NCBI GenBank assembly: GCA_964500205.1
Contig: CAZCNS010000003.1
Coordinates: forward strand, 1-64,000
Origin: UBA10329 sp964500205
GTDB lineage: Bacteria; Bacteroidota; Bacteroidia; UBA10329
DNA: 64,000 nucleotides
Reading direction: 5' to 3'
Each line of letters begins with the position of its first letter. Position 1 is the first letter of the stretch. This document shows, one piece after another, positions 25,110-33,665 of the stretch. The translations under genes and the position numbers were made by a program. The notes under the pieces were generated by a model. It searched no databases. It was not told the origin of the DNA and worked only from the letters and a program-made list of their open reading frames with translations.

Positions 25110-26365
25110 GGTTCATGATGCTGGGCGATGTGGCGTGGGTGCTGATGATGGGCCGTTGGCGACAGACCCTCGTGGCGGCCATCGGGGTGACTTTCGGCAT
25201 TGCCATGTTCATCGTCCTTCTCAGTTTTATGAACGGGCTGAACGACCTGCTGGACGGGCTGATGATGAACCGCACGCCACATGTGAGGCTCTACAATGAG
25301 GTGCGACCCTCGGATGTGCAGCCGATAGCGCGTACCGCTGCGTATGCAGATCATCATCATTTCATCCGGTCGGTGAAACCGCGTGACCGCATGCAGCGCA
25401 TTCACGACAGCAGTCGGATCCTTCACGCTTTGCGTGCAGATGAGCGGGTGATGGGCGTTGCGCCCAAGGTCATGGCACGGGTGTTCTTCAATGTAGGAGG
25501 CACGGATATCAATGCCGTGGTCAATGGTGTGGATGTCGAGGCAGAATCCCGGCTGTTCGTCTTCAACGACTATGTGGTGGGCGGCAATGCCATGGACCTT
25601 GAATACAAGCAGAACAGCATCATGCTCGGTGTGGGCGTGGCCGATGCCATGATGGCAGAGATCGGTGACATGGTGCAGGTCACCACATCGCGGGGCGACC
25701 GCCTACAGCTCCGGGTCACAGGGCTTTTTCAGACCGGGGTGCAGGATGTGGATGCCGTGCAGTGCTACGCCTCTATCCCCACCGTGCAGCGCATGATCGG
25801 TGAGGGGAACAGCTACTACACCGACATTCAGGTGAAACTCCACGATGTGACCGCCTCTCAACGTCTTGCCAAAGAGTTTGCCGCCCTCTTCAAGACCGAT
25901 GCTGTTGATTTTTATGCCGTGAACGCCATGTACGAGACCGGCAGTGATGTGCGTACACTCATCTCCTACGCAGTGGGCATCACGCTGCTGGTGGTCGCAG
26001 GATTCGGTATCTACAACATCCTGAACATGATGATCTACGAGAAAATGGATGCCATCGCCATTCTCAAGGCCATCGGCTTCTCTGGGCACGATGTCAACCT
26101 CATCTTCCTGTCCATCGCGCTGAGCATAGGGGTCTTCGGTGCTCTGATGGGCATGCTTCTCGGTCTCGGTCTCTCGGCACTGATAGACATGGTGCCATTC
26201 AACACCACGGCCCTGCCCACCATTACCACCTATCCCATCGATTACGATCCCATGTATTACATCATCGGTTCGGTGTTTGCACTTTGCACCACATGGTTGG
26301 CAGGTTTTCTTCCCGCCCGCAAGGCCAGTCGCATCGACCCGGTGGACATCATCAGAGGAAAATGA
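25106..26365 (+). CDS. MacB/LolC-type ABC transporter permease
   Basis: This 419-residue protein overlaps the adaptor gene by four bases. An N-terminal transmembrane helix (LVAAIGVTFGIAMFIVLLSF) precedes a long periplasmic MacB_PCD domain (about residues 50-270). Three C-terminal helices form the FtsX domain (ISYAVGITLLVVAGFGIYNI, MIYEKMDAIAILKAIGFS), and it ends with FLPARKASRIDPVDIIRGK. It is the transmembrane part of a mechanotransmission-type exporter. The dead FtsX tails at 39056 and 41398 are different genes. Confidence 0.9.
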   Translation: MRFMMLGDVAWVLMMGRWRQTLVAAIGVTFGIAMFIVLLSFMNGLNDLLDGLMMNRTPHVRLYNEVRPSDVQPIARTAAYADHHHFIRSVKPRDRMQRIHDSSRILHALRADERVMGVAPKVMARVFFNVGGTDINAVVNGVDVEAESRLFVFNDYVVGGNAMDLEYKQNSIMLGVGVADAMMAEIGDMVQVTTSRGDRLQLRVTGLFQTGVQDVDAVQCYASIPTVQRMIGEGNSYYTDIQVKLHDVTASQRLAKEFAALFKTDAVDFYAVNAMYETGSDVRTLISYAVGITLLVVAGFGIYNILNMMIYEKMDAIAILKAIGFSGHDVNLIFLSIALSIGVFGALMGMLLGLGLSALIDMVPFNTTALPTITTYPIDYDPMYYIIGSVFALCTTWLAGFLPARKASRIDPVDIIRGK

Positions 26366-27051
26366 GCGAGGGAAGGCAAAAGGTCATAGAGGCGGTCGGC
26401 ATCTCCAAGTTCTTTTACGACCCCGTGAAGGTGCAAGTGCTCAAGGAGGTCACGTTTTCCGTGGCAAAGGGGGAGTTCGTCTCTGTTATCGGCAAGTCCG
26501 GGTGCGGCAAGTCCACCCTGCTTTACATTCTGAGTACGATGGACACCGATCATGAGGGTGAACTGCTGATCAATGGCACACCTACACGGCACATGGCCGA
26601 GCAGGAGCTGGCGCGCCTGCGCAATGAGCACATTGGCTTCGTTTTTCAGTTTCACTACCTGCTCAACGAGTTCAGTGTGCTGCGCAATGTGATGCTCCCC
26701 GGGCTGAAGCTGGGGCGTTACAGCAAGGCGGAGGTCGAGCACCGCGCCATGGAGAAGCTGGCCTTGCTGGGCATATCCGGTGAGGCCCTCAAACGGCCCA
26801 ACCAGCTCTCGGGAGGTCAGAAGCAGCGTGTGGCCATTGCCCGTGCCCTGATCAATGACCCGCTCATCATCATGGGAGACGAACCCACCGGAAACCTCGA
26901 TAGCAAAAACAGCGACATCGTGTTCCACATCTTCAAGGAACTTGCGGCCGAGATGCAGCAGTCCATGCTCATCGTGACCCACGACATTGACTTTGCGGAG
27001 CGCACCGATCGCATCATCGAGATGGAGGACGGTAGGGTGATCCGGCAGTGA
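26362..27051 (+). CDS. ABC transporter ATP-binding protein (MacB/LolD type)
   Basis: The product has 229 residues from ATG 26362, overlapping the permease stop by four bases. Walker A is IGKSGCGKSTLLY, the Q-loop FVFQFHYL, the signature QLSGGQKQRVAIARAL, Walker B LIIMGDEPTGNLDS and the switch VTHDIDF. It powers the exporter formed with the two preceding genes. All three genes lie within 3 kb with overlapping ends, a single transcription unit. Export substrate is unknown. Confidence 0.94.
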   Translation: MSEGRQKVIEAVGISKFFYDPVKVQVLKEVTFSVAKGEFVSVIGKSGCGKSTLLYILSTMDTDHEGELLINGTPTRHMAEQELARLRNEHIGFVFQFHYLLNEFSVLRNVMLPGLKLGRYSKAEVEHRAMEKLALLGISGEALKRPNQLSGGQKQRVAIARALINDPLIIMGDEPTGNLDSKNSDIVFHIFKELAAEMQQSMLIVTHDIDFAERTDRIIEMEDGRVIRQ

Positions 27052-27054
27052 TTC

Positions 27055-27615
27055 TCACACCCCGTGACGCAGGGTCATGCGTTGGATCTGCACCCGATGC
27101 ACCCGTTGCAGCAGGGCAGGGTAAAGGTTGCCGATGATGTTGATGGCCATGGTCATTCCGAAAGCGGGCCACAGACCCTTGTAAAGAAGCAGTATCGCCA
27201 CGAGCGCCAGCACCACGAAAGCCCCGACATGCCCGAACTCCGATTGCCGCGTTTGAAAGTCGAGATCGCGGATGCCTGACCGGGTGCCATTGAAATATCG
27301 CTTCCTGTTCTTGGCCTTGCCCCAATAGGCCAACAGCAGCAGGACACGGAAATACTTCAGCCCCAGCATCCGATACACTTTCTTGAGCGTGCTCGGGCGG
27401 GTGATGCGGTAGTAGGCATCAGGAAGCAGACGACTGGTAGGGTGGGCGAAACCCACGAAGGCGAATACCCCGGTGATGAAGAGGTTCAACCCGAAGGACA
27501 GCACGAACGTGACCGGCAGCGAAAGGCCCTGCACCGACAGAATGACCCGCACCAGCTCCACCGAGCGGTAGGCGAGAAAGATGGATAGGAGCGGCAGGAG
27601 GATTTTCTTGGCCAT
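27055..27615 (-). CDS. Integral membrane protein, possibly CrtO-like acyltransferase
   Basis: The product has 186 residues with four hydrophobic helices. The C-terminal block NIIGNLYPALLQRVHRVQIQ recalls the NxYPxxxQRxxR ending of glycosyl-diaponeurosporenoate acyltransferase (CrtO) family proteins, which acylate carotenoid glycosides at the membrane. The match is by eye and limited to this block, so the function is tentative. It is convergent with the ABC ATPase gene, with only three bases between their stops. Confidence 0.65.
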   Translation of the reverse strand: MAKKILLPLLSIFLAYRSVELVRVILSVQGLSLPVTFVLSFGLNLFITGVFAFVGFAHPTSRLLPDAYYRITRPSTLKKVYRMLGLKYFRVLLLLAYWGKAKNRKRYFNGTRSGIRDLDFQTRQSEFGHVGAFVVLALVAILLLYKGLWPAFGMTMAINIIGNLYPALLQRVHRVQIQRMTLRHGV

Positions 27616-27833
27616 GGGTTGAAGTCATGTAGAGTAGCAGCAAACGCATCTTACAGGAGGCGAATGCAAAAGAGCTGAGCTTTTCCTGAGTTGAAGTCCG
27701 CAAGCAAATGTACCCTGACCACCCCGCTCCATGCTACGGCCTCGCTACCTTGCGGCCCCGACCGTTTTCAGCTCCTCCGTGCCTGTGCCTAAGTCATTGA
27801 CGCATGGGGAGGCAGGCCATTCATTTATTGCAG

Positions 27834-28919
27834 ATGACCACAGATCCAGCCTCATCATTGACCTTCCGCTGCGGTGCGACCATGAAGAACCGCTTCATGC
27901 TCGCCCCCATGACCAACACCCAGAGCCACGAGGACGGCAGTCTCTCGGACGATGAGCTGCACTGGCTCACGCTCCGTGCCAAGGGACAGTTCGGCATGGT
28001 GATGACCTGCGCCTCGCATGTGCAGGCGGTGGGCAAGGGCTTTCCGGGCCAGCTCGGCATCTTCTCCGATGCGCTGATGGATGGCCACCAGCGCCTTGCG
28101 GCAAGTATCAAGGCCCACGGCAGCTTGGCGGTGATTCAGTTGCATCATGCAGGCATGCGGTCGCCACAGGCCCTGATAGGGGAGGCCCCGCACAGCGCGT
28201 CAGACAATGAGAAACATGGCGCAAGGGGTCTGACGTTGGCGGAGGTGCAGCAGCTTCGCGATGACTTTATCGCTGCGGCCGTCCGGGCCAAGGCATGCGG
28301 TTACGATGGCGCTGAGGTGCATGGCGCCCATGGCTACATCCTCACGCAGTTTCTCAGCAGCGAGACCAACCAGCGCACCGATGCCTACGGAGGTGCATTG
28401 GAGAACCGCGCCCGCCTGCTGTTCGAGATCACCGATGGCATCCGCAGGGCATGCGGGGACGACTTCCTGTTGGGCGTGCGGCTCTCGCCTGAGCGGTTCG
28501 GTATGCAGTTGCAGGAGGTCAAGGAGCTGTGCCAGCGTTTTGTAAGCGAAGACCGCATCGACTTCCTCGATATCTCGCTTTGGGACTGCTTCAAACTGCC
28601 TGAGGACGAGACCCAACGCGACCGCACCCTGCTGGAGCACTTCGCGGCCATTGATTTCGGCCATGTGAAATGGGCCGCAGCAGGCAAGCTCATGTCCGCT
28701 GCCGATGTGCAGCGCGTGCTCGATGCCGGTGCCGATTTCGTGGCCATAGGCCGTGCCGCCATCCTGCACCACGATTTCCCGAAGCAGGTGATGGCCAACC
28801 TGGGTTTCAAGTCTGTTCCCACTCCTGTATCAAAGGAGCATCTGCGCAACGAGGGGCTGGGCGAGGCATTTGTCCGTTACATGAGCGGCTGGCCGGATTT
28901 TGTGGAGAAGGAGGGGTGA
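27834..28919 (+). CDS. NADH:flavin oxidoreductase (Old Yellow Enzyme family)
   Basis: The product has 361 residues from ATG 27834. The FMN-binding TIM barrel is recognisable from KNRFMLAPMTNTQSHEDG, the substrate-site VIQLHHAGMRS, the family signature YDGAEVHGAHGYILTQFLS, ETNQRTDAYGG, NRARLLFEI and the phosphate-binding end VAIGRAAILHHDF. It should reduce activated alkenes with NAD(P)H. TACCTTGC at about 27750 could be a promoter element. Confidence 0.92.
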   Translation: MTTDPASSLTFRCGATMKNRFMLAPMTNTQSHEDGSLSDDELHWLTLRAKGQFGMVMTCASHVQAVGKGFPGQLGIFSDALMDGHQRLAASIKAHGSLAVIQLHHAGMRSPQALIGEAPHSASDNEKHGARGLTLAEVQQLRDDFIAAAVRAKACGYDGAEVHGAHGYILTQFLSSETNQRTDAYGGALENRARLLFEITDGIRRACGDDFLLGVRLSPERFGMQLQEVKELCQRFVSEDRIDFLDISLWDCFKLPEDETQRDRTLLEHFAAIDFGHVKWAAAGKLMSAADVQRVLDAGADFVAIGRAAILHHDFPKQVMANLGFKSVPTPVSKEHLRNEGLGEAFVRYMSGWPDFVEKEG

Positions 28920-28929
28920 AGGGTACGGG

Positions 28930-29040
28930 GGGCGAGGGGTCCCGCAGTCGCGGGATTTCGCTGCGCTCAACAGGGGCGAGGGGCGAGGGATCCCGCAGTC
29001 GCGGGATTTCGCTGCGCTCAACAGGGGCGAGGGGCGAGGG
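28930..29040 (+). repeat. Tandem copies of family A repeat
   Basis: Two copies with a 51-bp period, each CCCGC-AGTC-GCGGG, ATTTCGCTGCGCTCAAC, then AGGGGCGAGGGGCGAGGG. They sit immediately after the stop of the flavin oxidoreductase gene. The remaining space to 29296 holds an AT-rich patch and a CCGCC-TGA-GGCGG hairpin at about 29177-29192, with no gene recognised. Confidence 0.75.
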
Positions 29041-29296
29041 ACGCTGCCTCGGTGCGTCATTGCGAACGGAGCTTGAGAAGTGAAGCCATCTGTTTGATGT
29101 ACGATAGACTATTTTCCATTTACTATTTTCAATTTCCCCATTTCCCCATTTTACTGCAAAAGCAGTGAGCTCCCCGCCTGAGGCGGGTCGGTTCAATTCT
29201 CCATTTACTACCTGACGGGACAGACCTGCCTGCCTTGTCGGGGGCGATTACGGTAGCGGCAGGATATGTAACTATGCGCTTCGGTTCAGCTCCGTG

Positions 29297-30973
29297 ATGC
29301 CCAGGTCGCGCTACTATCTCTTTCTCTTCACCATTGCAGTGGTCTATGGCATCAGTGCCACGGTGGATGTGATGAACATCGATGCGGCACAGTATGCCTC
29401 CATTGCCCGCGAGATGCTGGAAACGGGGGAGTACCTGCAAGTGAAGCATCGCGAAGCGGATTATCTGGACAAGCCCCCGCTGCTGTTCTGGTTGTCGACA
29501 CTATCGTTCAAGTTGCTTGGTATTTCCAATATGGCCTACAAGCTGCCTTCGTTGTTCTTTGCGCTGCTGGGGATCTACTCAACCTACCGGCTGGGCAGTC
29601 TGCTCTACAGCGAGGCCACCGGGCGTCTGGCTGCCCTGATGCTGGGCTCCACCCAGGCCATGTTTCTCATTACCAACGATGTGCGCACCGACACGATGCT
29701 CACAGGGGCCGTCATCTTCTCCATCTGGAACATCGCTGCCTACGACCGGAATGGCAAGTGGGGCCACCTGCTTGCCACCACCATCGGTGTGGCCCTCGGC
29801 ATGCTCGCGAAGGGGCCCATCGGTATCATGGCCCCTGCGCTGGCCCTCGGTGCGCATTTCGTGCTCAAAGGGCAGTGGCGGTCGTTGTTCCGCTGGCAAT
29901 GGTTCGTGGCTCTTGGCGGTGTGGCATTGTTGCTCGCACCCATGCTTTGGGGGCTCTATCAGCAGTTCGACATGAACCCCGAGAAAGGAGTCTCCGGAAT
30001 CCGCTTCTTCCTGTGGGACCAGAGTTTCGGCAGGCTCACGGGCGACAACCCTTTCATCAACAGCCAGGCCACGCCACCGCCCAAGGCCCCGTTCTTCTTC
30101 GTGCATACGGTGCTTTGGGCCTTCCTTCCATGGACGCTGCTCTTCCTGCTTGCCTTCTGGGACCGGGCGAGGCGTTTGGTCATGTCGCGCTTCGCATTGC
30201 GCCCCGATGAGGAGGTCATCACCATGGGAGGGTTCATCCTTGTGTTCGTGGGCATGAGTCTCTCTGCCTACAAGCTGCCGCACTACATCTTCGTGGTGTT
30301 CCCGTTGGCGGCCATCATTTCTGCCGATTTCGTGGAGAGGGTCTGCAACACGAACGGTTCCCCACGTATTGTCCGTGCCTTGCTCATCTTCCAGACCGTG
30401 CTGTCGGTGCTCCTTTGGATGCTGGTGCTGGCGCTGTGCGTGTATTCATTCCCCATGGAAAGTGCGCTGCTGTGGATGGTTCTGCTGGCTGCCGCTGCAT
30501 CGTGCGTAGTGGTTCTGCGCTCCGACAAGATGCCGCCCGCATCGAAACTCGTCACCGTGCCGCTCATCACCGTTATTGCGGTCAATCTGGCATTGAGCGG
30601 GCATCTCTACCCGCAGTTGTTACAATATCAAAGCACTGCGGTGGTCGGAAAGCTGGTGGCGGAGATGGGCCTGCCGAATGACCATTTCGTCTCCTATCGC
30701 ATCGGTGCGCATGCATTGGACTATTACAGCCAACGGGTGGTGCCGTGGTTGTCGGAGGCCGGGGATATGAGCGGGCTTGTGGCAATGCACGATACATGGG
30801 TGTTCACCGATGACGCGGGCATGGCCGACCTTGAGGCGCATGGCCTGGTGGCGGACAGCGTGACGGCCTATCCCGATTACCGGGTGGCCATCCTCACGCT
30901 TCAACTGCTTGTGCCCAGCGAGCGGGAGCAGGTGCTCAGCACCAAGTACCTGCTGCGGTTCGACCAGCGGTGA
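29297..30973 (+). CDS. ArnT-like glycosyltransferase (GT39/GT83 fold)
   Basis: This 558-residue protein has about twelve membrane helices. The first extracytoplasmic loop has the acidic catalytic pattern DVMNIDAAQYASIAREML, and YLDKPPLLFWLSTLSFKLLG is the typical PP loop of ArnT-type enzymes. These transfer sugars from polyprenyl phosphate to lipid A or other envelope acceptors. The ATG at 29297 is preferred to the GTG one codon earlier. No other lipid A-modification operon gene is adjacent, though the PagL-like gene lies 6 kb away. Confidence 0.87.
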   Translation: MPRSRYYLFLFTIAVVYGISATVDVMNIDAAQYASIAREMLETGEYLQVKHREADYLDKPPLLFWLSTLSFKLLGISNMAYKLPSLFFALLGIYSTYRLGSLLYSEATGRLAALMLGSTQAMFLITNDVRTDTMLTGAVIFSIWNIAAYDRNGKWGHLLATTIGVALGMLAKGPIGIMAPALALGAHFVLKGQWRSLFRWQWFVALGGVALLLAPMLWGLYQQFDMNPEKGVSGIRFFLWDQSFGRLTGDNPFINSQATPPPKAPFFFVHTVLWAFLPWTLLFLLAFWDRARRLVMSRFALRPDEEVITMGGFILVFVGMSLSAYKLPHYIFVVFPLAAIISADFVERVCNTNGSPRIVRALLIFQTVLSVLLWMLVLALCVYSFPMESALLWMVLLAAAASCVVVLRSDKMPPASKLVTVPLITVIAVNLALSGHLYPQLLQYQSTAVVGKLVAEMGLPNDHFVSYRIGAHALDYYSQRVVPWLSEAGDMSGLVAMHDTWVFTDDAGMADLEAHGLVADSVTAYPDYRVAILTLQLLVPSEREQVLSTKYLLRFDQR

Positions 30974-31032
30974 CCCTCTCATTGCCTCAGATGGCGCTTG
31001 TCCGGGTCGAAGGGTGAACTCTTGTCTTCCGG

Positions 31033-31437
31033 TTACTGTTTGAAACCCTGCTGGGCTGCTGCTATGCGCGCCAAGAATCTCTTGACCTGTGCATCACCCG
31101 ACCTCAGCCGCAGGAAATGCCCGTCACGGCCTATGACCACAGCGGCATCCTCCTCGACCAACGACAGGGACGGGTAGGGGATGGGCAGCGCGAATGTCTC
31201 CAGAATGGAGCGGAACCGCACGATGATGCCCTTGGGCCGCAGCTCAATGTTGCAGGTGTTGATGTAGGTGTCCAGCGCAAAGAGCGCACCTATCTCATCG
31301 CTGCATCCTTCCACGAACAGCTTGGGCGAGCCGATGCCCCCGTTCCTGAACCGCTCCAACAGCCCGAAAGGCTTGCCCACCTCCTTGTCTATTCGGAAGA
31401 AGACCTCTGGCGTGTTGTACGATACGTTGAGCAGCAT
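31033..31437 (-). CDS. Hypothetical protein
   Basis: This 134-residue soluble protein has no signal peptide. The sequence has ordinary composition, with ALFALDTYINTCNIELRPKG and SLVEEDAAVVIGRDGHFLRL as the most conserved-looking parts. No family is recognised. It is divergent from the lipoprotein gene at 31541 and convergent with the glycosyltransferase gene. Confidence 0.65.
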   Translation of the reverse strand: MLLNVSYNTPEVFFRIDKEVGKPFGLLERFRNGGIGSPKLFVEGCSDEIGALFALDTYINTCNIELRPKGIIVRFRSILETFALPIPYPSLSLVEEDAAVVIGRDGHFLRLRSGDAQVKRFLARIAAAQQGFKQ

Positions 31438-31540
31438 GCCTCAGCAACAACCGATGCCCACGCTTGGTTCGGACACTACCCTAAAGGGCTATTGTGGCAG
31501 TGTGTGCGCAACGGTTATTTCGCCCCGAAACACAAAGCCC

Positions 31541-31939
31541 ATGAACCGCTTCCGCTACGCATTCCTATTGCTGACGCTCGCCACACAGGTCGGGTGCATT
31601 GAAAAAGAGACCATTGCCGACCACTTGGTGGACAGCGGCTACTGGGACCTGACCGGTCATTGCGATGAGTTCGGTTTCGTGCTGTTCAATAATGACCAGA
31701 CGGGCACCCTGAAGGTCAATGACGAGTGTGTGGTCGGTTTCCCGTGCATGAACCTTCTGCCCTTCACGTGGACGGTGGATGAGTCCTCAGGGCTGCTCAC
31801 CGTGCGCTACAGCAATGAAAGCTCTGCCATGGTAGTGTGCAGCGATAACAATGGCCAAGTGAATCCGTCCGTAGAGACCACGGTGGTCACCACCACGTCC
31901 TCCATCATCTCGCTGTTCGGCAACGTGTTCGTGAATTGA
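31541..31939 (+). CDS. Small lipoprotein
   Basis: The product has 132 residues with a lipobox in LLLTLATQVGC. The mature domain contains DSGYWDLTGHCDEFGFVLFN and TGTLKVNDECVVGFPCMNLL, resembling short lipocalin-like or META-like beta-sheets that report a value against a template, but the family is not certain. The Thr-rich C-terminus ends in LFGNVFVN. Confidence 0.72.
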   Translation: MNRFRYAFLLLTLATQVGCIEKETIADHLVDSGYWDLTGHCDEFGFVLFNNDQTGTLKVNDECVVGFPCMNLLPFTWTVDESSGLLTVRYSNESSAMVVCSDNNGQVNPSVETTVVTTTSSIISLFGNVFVN

Positions 31940-32033
31940 GGGGTTCTAGATCGATTTTGTTTTTCGACCAACGACAAAACAGAACTACAATCCTCACGTA
32001 AACTGTGCATGTTGAACTTAAATCTATCATGCC

Positions 32034-32258
32034 ATGGAAACAATTATCGCAATTTTGATAGCACTTGGATTAGTCAGTGCAGAGCAGAGGGATAGCTTAA
32101 GCTCAGAGCGTGCGCGGGCGCTCGCTCAGGAGTACAGGCTTAACGGAGCAGGAGACATTGAATGGGAGCAAGGAATCGGTACTGATGGTGCAGGAGACAT
32201 CGAATGGGAGCAAGGAATTGCTGGCGATGGTGCCGGAGACATTGAATGGGAGAAATGA
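32034..32258 (+). CDS. Short protein with three tandem acidic repeats
   Basis: The product has 74 residues. The N-terminus (METIIAILIALGLVSAEQ) is a hydrophobic helix or weak signal, followed by a charged stretch to residue 37. Residues 38-51, 52-65 and 66-74 are three copies of GAGDIEWEQGI plus three variable residues; the last is cut short by Lys and stop. Repetition of a Trp- and acid-containing 14-mer resembles multi-core peptide precursors, but no modification enzyme is adjacent. It could also be a repeat-expanded secreted peptide. An AT-rich upstream region (31940-32030) could carry a promoter. Confidence 0.6.
   Translation: METIIAILIALGLVSAEQRDSLSSERARALAQEYRLNGAGDIEWEQGIGTDGAGDIEWEQGIAGDGAGDIEWEK
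32145..32258 (+). repeat. 42-bp in-frame tandem repeat
   Basis: Units 32145-32186 and 32187-32228 are followed by a partial unit at 32229-32258. Differences fall mainly at third codon positions (ATT/ATC, GCA/GCC), while GDIEWE is unchanged. This implies selection on the peptide. Confidence 0.8.
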
Positions 32259-32327
32259 CAAATGCCTAACTGAGCGTGAGGTAAGGATAAGGCTCGCGTT
32301 GGTGATACATGGTTCATTGCTAATCCG

Positions 32328-33017
32328 TCACCACTCTCGGATGTTGACAAACCACCCTACCTTGAGCCATATCCGCTGCCTGAACGGCTGCCCGAAGTAG
32401 CGGTCTGAGCGGTGGTCCATGCTCACTTCCACCTTGTTGGCGCGGTCTATCATGTAGCCTAAGGTGAGCACCAGTCGATTCTCGAGGTCGTGGGTTCCTG
32501 CTTGGATGCTGTAGATCGGTTCTAACGAGACCACGCCATAGAACTCCCGTGAGTCCAGTTTCTCACCGCTGAGCGGTATTTCCAGCGCGGCACGGTAGCG
32601 CGTTCTGAACTGGAATGCCTCACCCTCTTGCACTGTTTGGTCCAGACGTACACGGTGTGCCAGTCTGAACCGGCTCAACATCGTGGTGGTGGCCACCTGT
32701 TGCATGGGACGGTGGTGAATGACCCACTGCTCCTCTATGCGCAGCTGGTAGCCCGCGCTGGCCTTCCAGTTGCCCGCGAACCGCATGTTGACGAAGTATT
32801 GCAGGTCGGTGCGCTCATAGGCGTAGTCGAACCGTGCGCGCTCATCGGCCCCATCGCGGAACAGGAAGTGCTGGTTCTCTATCTTGATGGTCTGCGAAAA
32901 GCGTCCCTTGATGGGCATGGTGAGTCCCCATTCGGGCATGATGCCTGCCGCCACGGTCTGCGCCTGTGCATGGGCGCAGGCGGTCAGCATCAGGAGTATG
33001 CAGAGCAGCCTCCGCAT
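32328..33017 (-). CDS. DUF2490 family outer-membrane protein
   Basis: This 229-residue protein has a signal peptide ending AHAQAQ and alternating beta-strands of an outer-membrane barrel (EEQWVIHHRPMQQ, MLSRFRLAHRVRLDQ, FRTRYRAALEIPL). It ends in an aromatic residue, as barrels often do. The pattern matches DUF2490, a Bacteroidota family of unknown function. Its start overlaps the stop of the preceding gene on the minus strand (TGATG), so the two form an operon. Confidence 0.82.
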   Translation of the reverse strand: MRRLLCILLMLTACAHAQAQTVAAGIMPEWGLTMPIKGRFSQTIKIENQHFLFRDGADERARFDYAYERTDLQYFVNMRFAGNWKASAGYQLRIEEQWVIHHRPMQQVATTTMLSRFRLAHRVRLDQTVQEGEAFQFRTRYRAALEIPLSGEKLDSREFYGVVSLEPIYSIQAGTHDLENRLVLTLGYMIDRANKVEVSMDHRSDRYFGQPFRQRIWLKVGWFVNIREW

Positions 33018-33589
33018 CAGTATTGCAGGTGGTCGGCCGTGTTGACCCGCATCGGGCGCTTGGTGTGCAGGGCCCCTTGCTCAGTGAAGAGCAGTTCGTG
33101 GTATCCCTCGTCAGGCCCGGAGCGGAAAAACACCTCAAGTTCGTAAAGCAGCGTAAGGTCTTCCCGTTCCTGCTCGTCAATGAGGTCTTCGAGGTCATCG
33201 GGCGCACCGGTCCATTGCTGTTGCAGCTTGAGCGCACGATGTCCTTCGCCTATGGAGTCGAGAGCTGCGAGGATGCGGGTGCGCACGGCCTCCTCCAGTT
33301 CATCGAGCGTCACCGTTATCTCCACATCCAGCACATCGCCCTGTTGGGTGAACTTCACACTGTGCCGCTTTCCCCGGTGTTGCAGCTTGGCCTCGTAGAA
33401 GGTCCCGGCCTCGTTCTCCTCCTTGAACCATTTGACCTTGCCGTGCAGCTCATACGCGTCTTTGAACCAGTCCATGGCAGGGGAGGGCACCTCATTGATC
33501 TTGATGCGCCATTCGCGCTCCACCTTCTCCTGCGCCTGTGCAAGCAGGGTGGTGAGCACCAGCAGGACGGTTGTCATAGCAGCTTTCAT
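33017..33589 (-). CDS. Secreted protein with PepSY-like fold
   Basis: The product has 190 residues with a signal peptide ending LLAQAQ. The body pairs the strand WFKEENEAGTFYEAKLQ and KRHSVKFTQQGDVLDVEITV, reminiscent of the putative beta-lactamase-inhibitor-like PepSY domains common in Bacteroidota. The family call is tentative. It is the first gene of a two-gene operon with the DUF2490 protein. Confidence 0.72.
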   Translation of the reverse strand: MKAAMTTVLLVLTTLLAQAQEKVEREWRIKINEVPSPAMDWFKDAYELHGKVKWFKEENEAGTFYEAKLQHRGKRHSVKFTQQGDVLDVEITVTLDELEEAVRTRILAALDSIGEGHRALKLQQQWTGAPDDLEDLIDEQEREDLTLLYELEVFFRSGPDEGYHELLFTEQGALHTKRPMRVNTADHLQY

Positions 33590-33608
33590 GCCTGAGCGCG
33601 ATTTACCA

Positions 33609-33616
33609 CAAAGCTA
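33609..33616 (-). promoter_or_regulatory. -7 promoter box of the PepSY/DUF2490 operon
   Basis: On the minus strand TAGCTTTG is an exact TAnnTTTG match ending 19 bases before the start codon at 33589. A TTTG lies 12 bases farther upstream, closer than the usual spacing. A second exact box (TAGGTTTG, minus strand, 34558-34565) lies before the lipoprotein gene that starts at 34523. Confidence 0.4.
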
Positions 33617-33665
33617 TGGGACGCGGGGCAAAATCCTCTCTTAGCAAGCGGATGTCAGGCAGCTA

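Noticed and set aside
27055..27625. Assigning the membrane protein firmly as CrtO acyltransferase
   Set aside because: Only the C-terminal NxYPxxxQRxxR block fits, and no carotenoid gene is nearby.
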